Shown here piece by piece: positions 28,178-37,672 of a stretch of DNA of 64,000 nucleotides. Source of the stretch: Gammaproteobacteria bacterium (GTDB taxonomy: Bacteria > Pseudomonadota > Gammaproteobacteria > DSM-19610); the NCBI GenBank assembly GCA_026197075.1, contig JAPHQV010000015.1:234705-298704 (forward strand), written 5' to 3'. The notes beneath the pieces are model-generated. The model did no database searches. It saw only the letters and a list, made by a program, of their open reading frames with translations, and was not told the DNA's origin. The position numbers were made by a program, and so were the translations under genes. Positions within the stretch are counted from its first letter, which is position 1. Each line of letters begins with the position of its first letter.

Positions 28178-28963
28178 CTACAGGTTATTGGTCACGAACT
28201 GCAGCATGCGGTCGGACGTGGAGATGGCCTTGGAGTTCATCTCGTAGGCGCGCTGCGCCTCGATCATGTTCACCAGTTCCTCCACGGTGTTGACATTGGA
28301 GCTTTCCAATGCCCCCTGCACCACCGTGCCCAGGCCATTGAGGCCCGGAGTACCGGTGGAGGGCGAACCGCTGGCGGCCGATTCCAGGTACAGGTTCTGG
28401 CCGATGGGCTGCAGGCCGGCGGGGTTGACGAAATCCGCCAGCTGGATGTCGCCCAGCTGGGTGGGTGCCGTGGTGCCCGGCAGGCTGGCGGAGACGATGC
28501 CGTCACTGCCAATGGTGATGTTCAGGGCATTTTCCGGAACCGTGATGGCGGGCTGGATGACAAAGCCACTGGACGTCACCAGCTGACCGGTCGAATCCAC
28601 CTTGAAGGAACCGTCACGGGTGTAGCCGATGCTGCCATCGGGCATCAGCACCTGCATGAAGCCGCGTCCCTGGATGGCCACGTCGAGACTGTTCTCGGTC
28701 TGGATGAGGTTGCCCTGCAGGTGCAGCTTCTCCGTGGCCACGGTGCGCACCCCGGTACCGAGTTGCAGGCCGGAGGGAAGCTGGGTGTCCTGGGTCGACT
28801 GGGCGCCCACCTGGCGCACGTTCTGATAGAGCAGGTCCTCGAAGATGGCGCGGTCTTTCTTGAAGCCGTTGGTGTTGACGTTGGCCAGGTTGTTGGAGAT
28901 GGTGGCCATGCGGGTCTGCTGGGCTTCCAGGCCGGTCTTGGCGATCCAGAGTGCTTTGTTCAT
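28178..28963 (-). CDS. flgG: Distal rod protein FlgG
   Basis: 261 aa, usual FlgG length. The N-terminus is [20 protein letters not shown] with [17 protein letters not shown]. The C-terminus is [20 protein letters not shown] and [19 protein letters not shown]. It is exported and builds the distal rod. Confidence 0.97.
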   Translation of the reverse strand: MNKALWIAKTGLEAQQTRMATISNNLANVNTNGFKKDRAIFEDLLYQNVRQVGAQSTQDTQLPSGLQLGTGVRTVATEKLHLQGNLIQTENSLDVAIQGRGFMQVLMPDGSIGYTRDGSFKVDSTGQLVTSSGFVIQPAITVPENALNITIGSDGIVSASLPGTTAPTQLGDIQLADFVNPAGLQPIGQNLYLESAASGSPSTGTPGLNGLGTVVQGALESSNVNTVEELVNMIEAQRAYEMNSKAISTSDRMLQFVTNNL

Positions 28964-28998
28964 GGTGTATTCCTCTTCGGTCTTGGCGCGCTTCCTGG

Positions 28999-29739
28999 CT
29001 AACTCATCTGCATGATTCGTGCCGATGCCGCGTCATTGTCCTCGGCGGTTTTCATCAGCTTGATTTGCATCTCAAAAGAACGGCTCAGTTCGATCATGTT
29101 GGTCATGGCTTCCACCGTGCTGACATTGCTCGACTCCAGGTTGCCGTTCAGCAGACTGACATTGACGCTGGGCGGCAGGAGATTGCCGTCCCGGCTGCGC
29201 AACAGACCGTCCTCGCCTTTCTCCAGCTGGCCGGGCACATGGTCCACCAGCTTGATGCGGCCCACTTCCGCCAGGGTGTTGGGCGCCTGGCCGATGGGTC
29301 GGATGGTCACGGTGCCGTCCCCGCCGATCTCCAGGGATTCATAGGGCGGTATCACCAGCGGGCCGGCATCACCCAACACCGCGCGGCCTGCCCCGTTGGT
29401 CAACTGGCCGGCGGAGTTGACGCGCAGGTCTCCGGCGCGGGTGTAGGCCTCGCGGCCATCGGCACCCTGTACCGCGATCCAGCCATCACCATTCACCGCC
29501 ACATCCAGATCGCGGCCCGTGGCCATCAGGGTACCGCGGCTGAAATCCACGCCCGGTCGTTCCGCCATGGCATAGACCCGGCTGGCATGACCCTCGCCAA
29601 ACACCGGCATGGCGCGGGCCGCCGACAGGTCGGCCTGGAAACCCGTGGTGCTGGCATTGGCCAGGTTATGGGTATTGGCCGCCTGGCGGTGCATGATCTG
29701 GGTGGCGCCGGTGGCGGCCAGGTACAGCATGCGATCCAT
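28999..29739 (-). CDS. flgF: Proximal rod protein FlgF
   Basis: 246 aa. It has the rod/hook N-terminus ([37 protein letters not shown]), the central [20 protein letters not shown] and a C-terminal helix with [19 protein letters not shown]. It lies between flgE and flgG. Confidence 0.95.
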   Translation of the reverse strand: MDRMLYLAATGATQIMHRQAANTHNLANASTTGFQADLSAARAMPVFGEGHASRVYAMAERPGVDFSRGTLMATGRDLDVAVNGDGWIAVQGADGREAYTRAGDLRVNSAGQLTNGAGRAVLGDAGPLVIPPYESLEIGGDGTVTIRPIGQAPNTLAEVGRIKLVDHVPGQLEKGEDGLLRSRDGNLLPPSVNVSLLNGNLESSNVSTVEAMTNMIELSRSFEMQIKLMKTAEDNDAASARIMQMS

Positions 29740-29754
29740 AGTGGTTACCTATAC

Positions 29755-31326
29755 TCAGCGGATGTTGATGATGGTCTGGGTGACGGTGTCGGCGGTGGTA
29801 ATCACCTGCGCATTGGCCTGGAAGTTACGCTGGGCGGTGATCATGCCCACCAGCTGCTCGGTGAGGTCCACGTTGGAACCCTCGAGGGCACCCGATTCGA
29901 TCAGGCCCAGGCTGCCGGAACCGGCCGTGCCCACCAGGGGCTGACCGGAATCGAAGCTTTCCGACCAACTGGTGTCGCCGAGCTGGCGCAGGCCCTGGGT
30001 GTTGTTGAAATTGGCCAGGGCGATCTGGCCCAGGGTGCGGGACTGACCATTGGTGAAGCGCGAGGTGATCACGCCGGTATCGGAGATGTCGATGCCACTG
30101 AGACGGCCCGTGGTAAAACCGTCCTGGTCCATGGCATTCACATTGAAGCCACTGCCGTACTGGGTGGTGCGGGTGAAATCCACATTAAAACTCAGGTCCG
30201 CGGCCCCGGTACCCACGCTGTAGGGACCCACGCTGATCTGGCCACCGGAGGTGATGCTGCCACTGGAATCGAACTGCACGGTCTGGCCCCCGCCCTGGGC
30301 CACGCCATCCAGGTAACTGAAGACCTCCCATTGGTTGGGCACACCGGTCTTGCGGAAATACATGGTGGACAGATGCGAGGCCCCGAGGGAATCGTAGACT
30401 GTCACCGAGGTGGAATTGTTGTAGGTGCTGGCATCATCCGGATTGAAGGCAGCCTGGGTGGAGCCATTGGAAACGGCCGCGGTCAGATCCGAGGCGCCAC
30501 CGCCCGTTACCGAATTCAAACCGGACACGTCCATGGCCACTGCAATGGCTTGTTGACCTCCCACACCATCAGGATCCCAGCTGAATAGCGCCTCGCTGTC
30601 CGTTCCGATATCCACGGATACGGTATCCGTAACACCATTGCCATCATTGAAGGTGATGTCCCATACGGTACCGCCGGTATGCGCGAACGATACGGAGGCA
30701 CCGGGGTAGGCCTGCGCCCAGCGATCGACGACATTCCCAATAGCCACGGGACCGATGGGACTGTCGCCATCATCCAGCGTGGTGCCGGTAAGAGAGATGC
30801 TGGACGAGGCCGTGACCCCGCCCGGTACCGCCGCCGCCGCATTCAGGTTGGCGGACATATCCACCCGGGTGGTGGCCACCGGAGCGATGTCGGAACGATC
30901 CAACTGCAGATCACCAGTGGCGCCGGTGATGGTGCCGTTGCTGTCGGCGCTGAATACGGTCAGGCGCTGGCCCTGGCTGTTCACCACATAGCCGTCGCGG
31001 TCCACGCTCATGGCGCCGGCACGCGTATAGGCGTTTACCCCATTGTCGTTCATGATCAGGAAACCCTGGCCACTGATGGCAAGGTCCAGGTTGTTATCGG
31101 TGAAACCGATGTTCCCCTGGGTGAACTGCTGGGAGACCGAGGAGACCCGCACACCGCTGCCGATGGCATTGGCGGTCACCCCCAGGTTGGAGCTGGCGAA
31201 GATGTCGGCGAATTCCGCGCGCGACTCCTTGAAGCCGGTGGTACTGGCATTGGCGACGTTGTTGCCGATGACACGCAATTCGGCGGAAGAGGCATTCAAA
31301 CCACTCAGTGCGGTACGAAAGGGCAT
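29755..31326 (-). CDS. flgE: Flagellar hook protein FlgE
   Basis: 523 aa, with a large Thr/Ser/Gly-rich variable centre. The N-terminus is MPFRTALSGLNASSAELRVI and [20 protein letters not shown]; the C-terminus is NVDLTEQLVGMITAQRNFQA followed by AQVITTADTVTQTIINIR. It is the hook subunit. flgD, the hook-cap gene, is directly upstream. Confidence 0.97.
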   Translation of the reverse strand: MPFRTALSGLNASSAELRVIGNNVANASTTGFKESRAEFADIFASSNLGVTANAIGSGVRVSSVSQQFTQGNIGFTDNNLDLAISGQGFLIMNDNGVNAYTRAGAMSVDRDGYVVNSQGQRLTVFSADSNGTITGATGDLQLDRSDIAPVATTRVDMSANLNAAAAVPGGVTASSSISLTGTTLDDGDSPIGPVAIGNVVDRWAQAYPGASVSFAHTGGTVWDITFNDGNGVTDTVSVDIGTDSEALFSWDPDGVGGQQAIAVAMDVSGLNSVTGGGASDLTAAVSNGSTQAAFNPDDASTYNNSTSVTVYDSLGASHLSTMYFRKTGVPNQWEVFSYLDGVAQGGGQTVQFDSSGSITSGGQISVGPYSVGTGAADLSFNVDFTRTTQYGSGFNVNAMDQDGFTTGRLSGIDISDTGVITSRFTNGQSRTLGQIALANFNNTQGLRQLGDTSWSESFDSGQPLVGTAGSGSLGLIESGALEGSNVDLTEQLVGMITAQRNFQANAQVITTADTVTQTIINIR

Positions 31327-31354
31327 GGTGTTACTCCTTCATCAGGTAATTCGA

Positions 31355-32029
31355 TCAGAGAATCTGGCGGACTTCCTTGAAGTCCAGCTGGCCAACGCCA
31401 CGCAGATCCAGCAATAAACCACCGTCACCCCCCAGGGTGACGCTGTCCACGGTAGAGGACACCAGCGTGTCCAGTGCCACCTGCTTGTCTTCATACTGAC
31501 CGTTGGCGGCAACAAAATAAGTGCCCGGCGCGGCGCGGGTGCCATCATCCTTGAGGCCGTCCCACTGGAACTGGGCATTGCCGGCGGGCTGGCTGCCGAG
31601 GTGCAGGCGGCGGATGGTCTCGCCGGAAGCGGCATGAATGGTGACCTGGACCTCGTTGCTGCTGGCCGGCACCTGCACCACACCCTTCACCCCGCCATCC
31701 TGTTCCAGGGCCGCGATACCGGTGGGCGCCAATACCGAGCGACCCACCAGGCCGGAGGCCTGCAAGGCCTGGTTCGACACCAGGGACTGGCTAAGCTTTT
31801 CGAAGGAGGCCTGCAGCTCCTGGATACCGGACACGGTACTGAACTGGGCGATCTGGGCCAGGAAATCTCCGTTTTCCATGGGCGCCATGGGGTCCTGATT
31901 CTGCAATTGAGTGGTCATGAGCTTGAGGAAATCCTCCTGGCCCAGCTCCGCGCTCTTGCTGTTCTGGTTTTGCAATTCGCGCAGGCCGCGAAAGCCCACG
32001 GATTCAAAACTGTTGTCGGTATTGATCAT
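31355..32029 (-). CDS. flgD: Hook-capping protein FlgD
   Basis: 224 aa. Conserved N-terminal LGQEDFLKLMTTQLQNQDPM then APMENGDFLAQIAQFSTVSG. The middle is an FlgD Ig-like part with FQWDGLKDDGTRAAPGTYF. It acts as scaffold for FlgE polymerisation at the growing hook tip. Confidence 0.96.
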   Translation of the reverse strand: MINTDNSFESVGFRGLRELQNQNSKSAELGQEDFLKLMTTQLQNQDPMAPMENGDFLAQIAQFSTVSGIQELQASFEKLSQSLVSNQALQASGLVGRSVLAPTGIAALEQDGGVKGVVQVPASSNEVQVTIHAASGETIRRLHLGSQPAGNAQFQWDGLKDDGTRAAPGTYFVAANGQYEDKQVALDTLVSSTVDSVTLGGDGGLLLDLRGVGQLDFKEVRQIL

Positions 32030-32049
32030 GGTCCTGGTTCCTCAGTGTC

Positions 32050-32466
32050 CTATTGCCCAAGGCGAATGGTGGCCATCAGCAGCTGCTTGGAGGTATTCAG
32101 CACTTCCACGTTGTTCTGGTAGGAGCGGGAGGCCGAAATCATATTGGCCATCTGATCCACCACGTTCACGTTGGGAAGAAACACATAGCCTTCTTCGTTG
32201 GCCATGGGGTTGTCGGGCTCATAACGACTATCCAGCGGCGCATTGCTTTCCACGATGCCGGCCACCCGCACGCCCGCGGACGCTGCATTGTTGCCCTGCA
32301 ATCCCTTCATGACCGCCGCGAACACCGGTTCGCGGGAGCGGTAGGTTTGTTCCAGGCTGCTGCTGACGCTGTCCGCGTTGGCCAGGTTGCTGGCCGTGGT
32401 ATTGAGCCGCACGCTCTGCGCACTCATGGCGGAGCCGGCGACCTCGAAAATATTGAACAGGGACAT
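32050..32466 (-). CDS. flgC: Proximal rod protein FlgC
   Basis: 138 aa. N-terminal MSLFNIFEVAGSAMSAQSVR and the ASNLANADS segment; C-terminal GYVFLPNVNVVDQMANMISA then SRSYQNNVEVLNTSKQLL. Typical FlgC. Its start is 3 nt after the flgB stop. Confidence 0.96.
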   Translation of the reverse strand: MSLFNIFEVAGSAMSAQSVRLNTTASNLANADSVSSSLEQTYRSREPVFAAVMKGLQGNNAASAGVRVAGIVESNAPLDSRYEPDNPMANEEGYVFLPNVNVVDQMANMISASRSYQNNVEVLNTSKQLLMATIRLGQ

Positions 32467-32469
32467 GGC

Positions 32470-32868
32470 TTACTCTCCTCGCAGGGCCGACTTCAGGCCC
32501 TTGATGCGGCTGTCCAGGAAGGACAGGGTGCTCTGGTACATCACCGCGTTCTCGGTGAAGGCGCTCTTTTCCTGCTGGATGTCCACGGTGTTGCCATCCA
32601 GGGAGGGCTGGCCGGGGATGCGGTACTGCAGGGCCGGCTGCACGCCACCGGCGGTGCCCTCCGGGTTGATATGGCCCTTGGCGGTAGTGCGCAGGGCCAC
32701 CTGCTGGCCCTGCGCCTGACCCAGGGCCGCCTTGAAATCGAAGTCCCGCGCCTTGTAGTTGGGGGTGTCGGCGTTGGCCATGTTGGAGGCCAGAAGCTCG
32801 GCACGCTTGCCGCGCAGTTCCAACGCGGTGGACAGGTTCCCCAGGTAGCTGTCGAGATTGATCGGCAT
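32470..32868 (-). CDS. flgB: Proximal rod protein FlgB
   Basis: 132 aa from the ATG at 32868 (MPINLDSYLGNLSTALELRG). A longer in-frame start at 32991 would put the sigma54 promoter inside the gene and is rejected. It carries LASNMANADTPNYKARDFDF and ends SFLDSRIKGLKSALRGE. It is the first gene of the flgBCDEFGHIJKL run, headed by a sigma54 promoter. Confidence 0.96.
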   Translation of the reverse strand: MPINLDSYLGNLSTALELRGKRAELLASNMANADTPNYKARDFDFKAALGQAQGQQVALRTTAKGHINPEGTAGGVQPALQYRIPGQPSLDGNTVDIQQEKSAFTENAVMYQSTLSFLDSRIKGLKSALRGE

Positions 32869-32903
32869 GTCGGCTTGTCCAAAACGGTTCGTTGCCAGGA
32901 ACC

Positions 32904-32921
32904 TAGCAACGGCCGTGCCAA
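32904..32921 (-). promoter_or_regulatory. Sigma54 promoter of the flgB operon
   Basis: Minus strand: TTGGCACG, four bases, TTGCT. This is a full match to YTGGCACGNNNNTTGCW. It lies 36-53 bp upstream of the flgB ATG. FlrC is the likely activator, as for other class III hook-basal body operons. Confidence 0.9.
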
Positions 32922-33030
32922 CAGGAAAATTTCTTTTTGAACGTGTAGTTAGCTTGAGATGGGTGCGGCAAGACCGCTTGCCGGGCGGCAAAGCCTGGCC
33001 GTAGGCGGCAAGAAGCGAGGACAGGTAACA

Positions 33031-33100
33031 CTGTAGGAGCGGCCTCTGGCCGCGAACCGGGTGTGCTTCGGTCCTTCGCGGCCAGAGGCCGCTCCTACAG
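33031..33100. repeat. REP inverted repeat (GTAGGAGCGGCC family)
   Basis: Perfect 26-bp inverted arms (33031-33056 and 33075-33100), same family as 13644. It lies 14 bp after the cheR stop, between cheR and the flgB promoter. Confidence 0.92.
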
Positions 33101-33114
33101 GAGGCGGCGGAGAT

Positions 33115-33969
33115 TCAGCGCGGCAGTTCCTTGACCCGGTAGATGACCCCGGGTTGGCAACGCTCCATGGTGAATTCATCGGAGTACTGGGTAATGGACT
33201 CGGAGGCTCCCAGCACCAGGTAACCACCGGGATTCAGTGCCCGGGCCATGCGCGCCAGGATGTCGGTCTTCAGCTCCGAGGAAAAATAGATGAGGACGTT
33301 GCGGCAGAAGATCACATCGAAACGCCCCAGGGTGGCATAGCTCTGCAGCAGGTTGGCCTGGGTGAAGCGCGTGCGACGGCGGATCTCGGGCTTGACCTGC
33401 CAGCGCTCCGACCAGTGCAGCGGGTCACGAACGAAAAAGCGTTGGCGACGCTCGGCGGACAGGCCACGACTCAGGGCCAGACTGTCATAGACCCCGGCGC
33501 GGGCCTCCTCCAGCACCCGGGAGGAGATGTCCGTGCCGGTGATCTGTACTTCCATGCCGGCGGCGGCACGATTGGCGGCCAGGAACTCCTCGGTCACCAT
33601 ACTGATGGAATAGGGTTCCTGGCCCGTGGAACAGGCCGCCGACCAGACACGGGCCTGGCGCAGCTTGCGGCTCAACAGGTCCGGCAGGATACGATTATGG
33701 AAGATATCGAAAGGATGCCGGTCGCGAAACCAGAATGTTTCGTTGGTGGTCATGGCCTCCACCACCTGCTCGCGCAGAGGCCCTCCGTGCTCTTCCTTCA
33801 GCTTGCGGACCAATTCGCCCAGAGAACCCAGATGGGCCTCGTTGAGCACCTTGCCCAGGCGACTCATGACCAGGTATTGCTTGTTGTCACCCAGCACGAT
33901 GCCGCAGGCCTGTTCCAAAAAGACCCGAAAGGCTTCGTACTCGCCGGGGGCGAAGCGTGCATCCTTCAA
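33115..33969 (-). CDS. cheR: Chemotaxis protein methyltransferase CheR
   Basis: 284 aa starting at a TTG (33969) preceded by TAAGGA 8 nt upstream; the in-frame stop just before it leaves no ATG option nearby. The N-terminal CheR domain includes EQVVEAMTTNETFWFRDRHP. The SAM-binding motif is VWSAACSTGQEPYS, followed by FDVIFCRNVLIYFS and GGYLVLGASES. It methylates glutamates of chemoreceptors. The neighbour cheV and the flagellar genes support the role. Confidence 0.95.
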   Translation of the reverse strand: MKDARFAPGEYEAFRVFLEQACGIVLGDNKQYLVMSRLGKVLNEAHLGSLGELVRKLKEEHGGPLREQVVEAMTTNETFWFRDRHPFDIFHNRILPDLLSRKLRQARVWSAACSTGQEPYSISMVTEEFLAANRAAAGMEVQITGTDISSRVLEEARAGVYDSLALSRGLSAERRQRFFVRDPLHWSERWQVKPEIRRRTRFTQANLLQSYATLGRFDVIFCRNVLIYFSSELKTDILARMARALNPGGYLVLGASESITQYSDEFTMERCQPGVIYRVKELPR

Positions 33970-34126
33970 TCGAATGATTCCTTAACGCGGTACGTGGGGG
34001 AATGTACCGGCGTGGAGCCTGTACGACAAGTCCGAAGCAGCCTGTTCGTGGCCCTCATCCGGCGCTAAGCGCCAGCTTCTCTCTGCGGGAGAAGAAGACG
34101 AGCCAGGTTGCCGCACAAGGTCCAAC

Positions 34127-35074
34127 CTAGGCACGCAGCTCCTTCCATTGTTTCATCTGCTTGAGCACCGCCCCGGCCAGGATGTCCGGCTGGAACTTGG
34201 CAATGAACTCGTTGGCCCCCACCTTCTCCACCATGGCATTGTTGAATACACCGCTGAGGGAGGTATGCAACAGGATATAGAGGTCCTTGAAGCGCGGGTC
34301 GGAACGCACACTGGTGGTAAAGGTATAGCCATCCATCTCGGGCATTTCCACGTCGGAGATCACCATAAAGATGCGGTCGGTCACCGCCATCTCGCCCTCC
34401 TCCGCCCAGGCCTGCAGCTGGTTCAGCGCTTCGCGGCCGTCACGGGCCAGGGTACAGCTGACACCCAACTGGTCCAGAGTCCGCTTGATCTGGTTGCGGG
34501 CCACGGAGGAATCATCGGCCACCAGCACATGCAGCGGGAGATCCGCCTCACCGTCCTTGCCCACGGTTTCCAACAGTTCTCCGGAAACGGTATCCCGAGT
34601 GCCGATCACCTCGGCCAGCACCTTTTCCACGTCGATGATCTCCACCAACTCCTCGTCCACCCGGGTCACGGCGGTGAGGTAGTGGCCACGGCCGGCCCCA
34701 CGCGGCGGTGGCAGGATCTCCTCCCAGTTCATGTTCACAATGCGGTCCACGCCATTGACCAGGAAACCCTGGGTGCTGCCGTTGTATTCGGTGACGACCA
34801 CGAAGCGCCCCTCCATCTGGGTCTGGGGCGGACCACCGATGGCCATGGACAGGTCCATGACCGGGATGGTCTTGCCGCGCATATTGGCAATGCCGCGGAT
34901 GATGCGATTGGACTTGGGGACGGTGGTCAGGGGTGGACACTGTATGACTTCCTGCACCTTGAACACATTGATCCCGAACAGCTGCTTGCCAGACAGGCGA
35001 AACAGCAGCAACTCCAGCCGGTTATGGCCAGCGAGCCGGGTGCGCATATCTACATTTGCCAGTAATCCACTCAT
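34127..35074 (-). CDS. cheV: Chemotaxis coupling protein CheV
   Basis: 315 aa from the ATG at 35074 (MSGLLANVDM; GGAG 7 nt upstream). A longer ORF upstream is ignored because it would include the promoter. An N-terminal CheW domain (LELLLFRLSGKQLFGINVFK, then VIQCPPLTTVP) is joined to a C-terminal receiver (VLVADDSSVARNQIKRTLDQ; acceptor in VISDVEMPEMDG). It couples receptors to CheA and is tuned by phosphorylation. It has its own sigma28 promoter. Confidence 0.95.
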   Translation of the reverse strand: MSGLLANVDMRTRLAGHNRLELLLFRLSGKQLFGINVFKVQEVIQCPPLTTVPKSNRIIRGIANMRGKTIPVMDLSMAIGGPPQTQMEGRFVVVTEYNGSTQGFLVNGVDRIVNMNWEEILPPPRGAGRGHYLTAVTRVDEELVEIIDVEKVLAEVIGTRDTVSGELLETVGKDGEADLPLHVLVADDSSVARNQIKRTLDQLGVSCTLARDGREALNQLQAWAEEGEMAVTDRIFMVISDVEMPEMDGYTFTTSVRSDPRFKDLYILLHTSLSGVFNNAMVEKVGANEFIAKFQPDILAGAVLKQMKQWKELRA

Positions 35075-35117
35075 GGGGTTCTCCGCCTGTACCGTTTTCC
35101 CTGTATTGCTGTGCGCG

Positions 35118-35144
35118 CTATCGGCGCGACACCGACTTCCTTTA
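35118..35144 (-). promoter_or_regulatory. Sigma28 promoter of cheV
   Basis: Minus strand: TAAAGGAA, 11 nt, GCCGATAG. The -10 matches 7 of 8 and the -35 box 6 of 8 with exact spacing. The transcription start would be about 40 bp before the cheV ATG. Confidence 0.85.
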
Positions 35145-35157
35145 CTGAGTGGACTGC

Positions 35158-35174
35158 CCGGCACGGGATTTGCA
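35158..35174 (+). promoter_or_regulatory. Sigma54 promoter of flgA
   Basis: CGGCACG, four bases, TTGCA, one mismatch to the consensus (T to C). It is divergent from the cheV sigma28 promoter, 14 bp away, and about 65 bp before the flgA ATG. Confidence 0.72.
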
Positions 35175-35238
35175 TTTTGCCTCCCCGGGAGACCCGCGAC
35201 CGTACTGGTCCGGGCCCCGCAAGCCACGGGAGCCAACC

Positions 35239-35949
35239 ATGAACGACCGTATCCGCCACCCTGGAATCCTCCTGGCCGTCGTCCTGTTTCTGTCGGCAAC
35301 TTTCTGTAAAGCCGAGGATTTCCAGCCGCAAGACGAGATCATTGCCAGTGCCCGCGCCTACCTGGAGGCGGAACAGCTCGTGGCCCTGGACCGTGTCGGC
35401 GAAGTGCGCATGGGACGACTCGACCCGCGGCTGAGACTTGCCGCCTGCGACGGCAAGCTGGAGGCCTTCCTGCCGCCCGGGGCCCAGGGCATGGGCAACA
35501 CCACCGTCGGGGTGCGTTGCCCGGCCCCGTCCTGGACGCTCTATCTATCCGCCCAGGTGATCGTACAGGGCCAGGTCCTGGTAACCACCCGCCCCCTGGC
35601 GCGCGGCGAACGGCTCACCGAGGAGCACGTGCAACTGGTGGAGCGTGATCTGGCCAGCCTGCCAAGGGGATATTTCGACGACCCGCAGCCGGTGCTCGGC
35701 CAACAGACCCGTCGCCACCTGGCGGCCGACACCGTCCTCAACCCGCAATTGATCGAGGCGCCGCGGCTGGTGCGGCGCGGCGAGGAAGTCACCCTGGTGG
35801 CCGACAGCAATGGTTTCGCCATTCGCTCCCGCGGCCAGGCCATGGCCGACGGCAGCTCCGGTGAGGTTATCCGGGTACGCAGCCGTGACTCCAAACGCAT
35901 CATCGAAGGAAGGGTGCTGGCCGCGGGCGTCGTAAAAGTGACGCTTTGA
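35239..35949 (+). CDS. flgA: P-ring assembly chaperone FlgA
   Basis: 236 aa from MNDRIRHPGI at 35239; the longer in-frame start would overlap the promoter. The signal peptide is about 1-25 (LLAVVLFLSATFCKA). The SAF/FlgA domain includes QVLVTTRPLARGERLTEEHV, LNPQLIEAPRLVRRGEEVTL and the C-terminal GEVIRVRSRDSKRIIEGRVL. It is a periplasmic chaperone for FlgI. It precedes flgM and flgN. Confidence 0.95.
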   Translation: MNDRIRHPGILLAVVLFLSATFCKAEDFQPQDEIIASARAYLEAEQLVALDRVGEVRMGRLDPRLRLAACDGKLEAFLPPGAQGMGNTTVGVRCPAPSWTLYLSAQVIVQGQVLVTTRPLARGERLTEEHVQLVERDLASLPRGYFDDPQPVLGQQTRRHLAADTVLNPQLIEAPRLVRRGEEVTLVADSNGFAIRSRGQAMADGSSGEVIRVRSRDSKRIIEGRVLAAGVVKVTL

Positions 35950-35971
35950 CGATACCCGCGTAAAATGGCCC

Positions 35972-35998
35972 TAAAGTAATTGAATCGATTGACGATAC
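35972..35998 (+). promoter_or_regulatory. Sigma28 promoter of flgMN
   Basis: TAAAGTAA, 11 nt, GACGATAC; -35 box 6 of 8, -10 box 6 of 8, exact spacing. It gives sigma28-dependent expression of its own inhibitor FlgM in addition to read-through from flgA. Confidence 0.8.
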
Positions 35999-36040
35999 AA
36001 AAACCGACACTCACAATGAAACGTCACGAGGTGCCCTGTA

Positions 36041-36355
36041 ATGGAAATTGAAAACAATCATTTGTCGATCCTTGCCCGGCAGGCCAATGGCGCGGCCAAG
36101 CCACGCGAAGCGGCACCGGAAAGCGGCACCGGCCAGCAGGCCGAGCCCGGCAAGGCAAGCGACAGTGTCAGCCTGACCCCCGCCGCCCAACTGCTGCGCG
36201 ATGCCGAAAGCCGCGTCGCCGATGAACCGGTGGTGAACGCACAGCGGGTCGGCGCGGTACGCGAATCCATCGCCGATGGCAGTTTCACCATCGACCCGGC
36301 GCGCATCGCCGATCGCATGATGGGCATGGAACAGGCTCTTGCCCGTCTGCAGTAG
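36041..36355 (+). CDS. flgM: Anti-sigma28 factor FlgM
   Basis: 104 aa. The N-terminal half is disordered (Ala/Gly/Pro/Glu-rich), as needed for export through the flagellum. The C-terminal sigma28-binding region has VSLTPAAQLLRDAESRV, RVGAVRESIADGSFTIDPAR and IADRMMGMEQAL. It holds FliA inactive until the hook is complete. flgN follows almost directly. Confidence 0.95.
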   Translation: MEIENNHLSILARQANGAAKPREAAPESGTGQQAEPGKASDSVSLTPAAQLLRDAESRVADEPVVNAQRVGAVRESIADGSFTIDPARIADRMMGMEQALARLQ

Positions 36356-36371
36356 GGGGATGAACCGCGCG

Positions 36372-36842
36372 ATGGATTTTCAACACGTACATACCCTGCT
36401 GCGGGCGGAACTTGATTCGGTGCGCCAGCTGGCCACCTGCCTGGAACAGGAACAGCAGGCCCTGGCCACGCTGGACGGACCCGCCCTGGAAGCGGTCGCC
36501 GCCAGCAAGCAACGGCTGCTGCTACGCATGGAACGACAGGCGGGCGAACGGACCCGCCTCGCCAAAGAGGCGGGCTACGGCACGGACAGCATGGAGGCCT
36601 TCATGGCGGCCGCCGATCATCAGGGCCAACTGACCGCCTCCTGGCGGGAACTGCTGAAGGCGCTACACACCTGCCAGCACCAGAACCGCGTCAACGGTGG
36701 CGTCATCGTGCTGGGTCGGGAGCGGCTGCAAACGGCCCTGGGACTCTTGCGCGGCCAGCAGACCGGCCCCCGCTCCACTACCTACCAGGCCAATGGGCGC
36801 ACCCCCACCTCCCTGGACCACCGTGCCCTGGGCACGGCCTGA
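36372..36842 (+). CDS. flgN: FlgK/FlgL chaperone FlgN
   Basis: 156 aa from MDFQHVHTLL at 36372. An ATG at 36360 lies directly on the AGGGGG box and is less likely. The FlgN pattern is a long amphipathic helix (LLRAELDSVRQLATCLEQEQ, LDGPALEAVAASKQRLLLRM) and a C-terminal helix with NRVNGGVIVLGRERLQTALG. It is a cytoplasmic export chaperone for the hook-filament junction proteins. Confidence 0.9.
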   Translation: MDFQHVHTLLRAELDSVRQLATCLEQEQQALATLDGPALEAVAASKQRLLLRMERQAGERTRLAKEAGYGTDSMEAFMAAADHQGQLTASWRELLKALHTCQHQNRVNGGVIVLGRERLQTALGLLRGQQTGPRSTTYQANGRTPTSLDHRALGTA

Positions 36843-36871
36843 GGACGGCGAACGCCGCCCTCGACGCGCCC

Positions 36872-37642
36872 ATGTTCTTCCGGCGTCCCCCCACCCGCGA
36901 CCCGGCACCCGAACCCCCCGCCGATCTTGATGCCCATTCCAGCGCCGAGCGCATCACCAATCCGGCGCAGATCACCCGCTTCATGCAACTGTTCAAGGAC
37001 GGGCATTGCCTGCTCAATGTTTCGATCCCCGGCGTGGAAGGCAGTTTCAATTCCGCCGTGCTGCGCGTCTATCCCCAGCGCGAACTGCTGATCCTGGATG
37101 AATTGAACCCCCATGCCGGCCACCAGGCCCTGATCAAACGACGCCGATTCAATGTGCGGTGTCGCCTCCACGGCGTGGAATACCGGTTTGCCTCCGTGCT
37201 GCAGCGGGTCGAGGAACAGCGTGGCATCGCCCTGTATTTCGTCGCCATGCCGCAAGTACTGCTGCACATCCAGCGCCGCAACCATTTCCGGGTACCGGTG
37301 GACAGCAACGCCGGTATCGAACTGAACCTGCCCTTGCCGGAAGAAGGCACGAACCCGTCCCAGGCAAGCATCCTCGACCTGTCCGCCTCCGGCCTGGGCA
37401 TGCAGCTTGTCACCCCCACCCCGCCCGACCGGGGCGACATCCTGCCGGGTTGCGCGCTCCACCTGCCGGACGGCACGGTGATCCGTTCCGAACTGGAGAT
37501 CCGCTTTGTCTATGCCCGGGACCGGCTGAGCCCGGTGCGGCTGGGTGGCCAGTTCCTCAAGCTCGATCGCAAGGCCCGGAATCAGCTCGCCGCCCTCATC
37601 CGGGAACTGGAACGGCGCCACCTGCGCAACCAGTCACGCTAG
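36872..37642 (+). CDS. YcgR-like flagellar brake with PilZ domain
   Basis: 256 aa. A YcgR N-terminal domain (about 30-130) is joined to a C-terminal PilZ domain with the c-di-GMP motifs RNHFR (136-140) and DLSASG (169-174). When it binds c-di-GMP it is expected to act on the motor and slow swimming. It lies 29 nt after flgN on the same strand, so it probably belongs to the flgMN transcript. The pair with the GGDEF-EAL protein at 1-1892 suggests local c-di-GMP control. Confidence 0.93.
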   Translation: MFFRRPPTRDPAPEPPADLDAHSSAERITNPAQITRFMQLFKDGHCLLNVSIPGVEGSFNSAVLRVYPQRELLILDELNPHAGHQALIKRRRFNVRCRLHGVEYRFASVLQRVEEQRGIALYFVAMPQVLLHIQRRNHFRVPVDSNAGIELNLPLPEEGTNPSQASILDLSASGLGMQLVTPTPPDRGDILPGCALHLPDGTVIRSELEIRFVYARDRLSPVRLGGQFLKLDRKARNQLAALIRELERRHLRNQSR

Positions 37643-37672
37643 CTCATTCCTCTCTCGCCTGCAGGCGATGCG

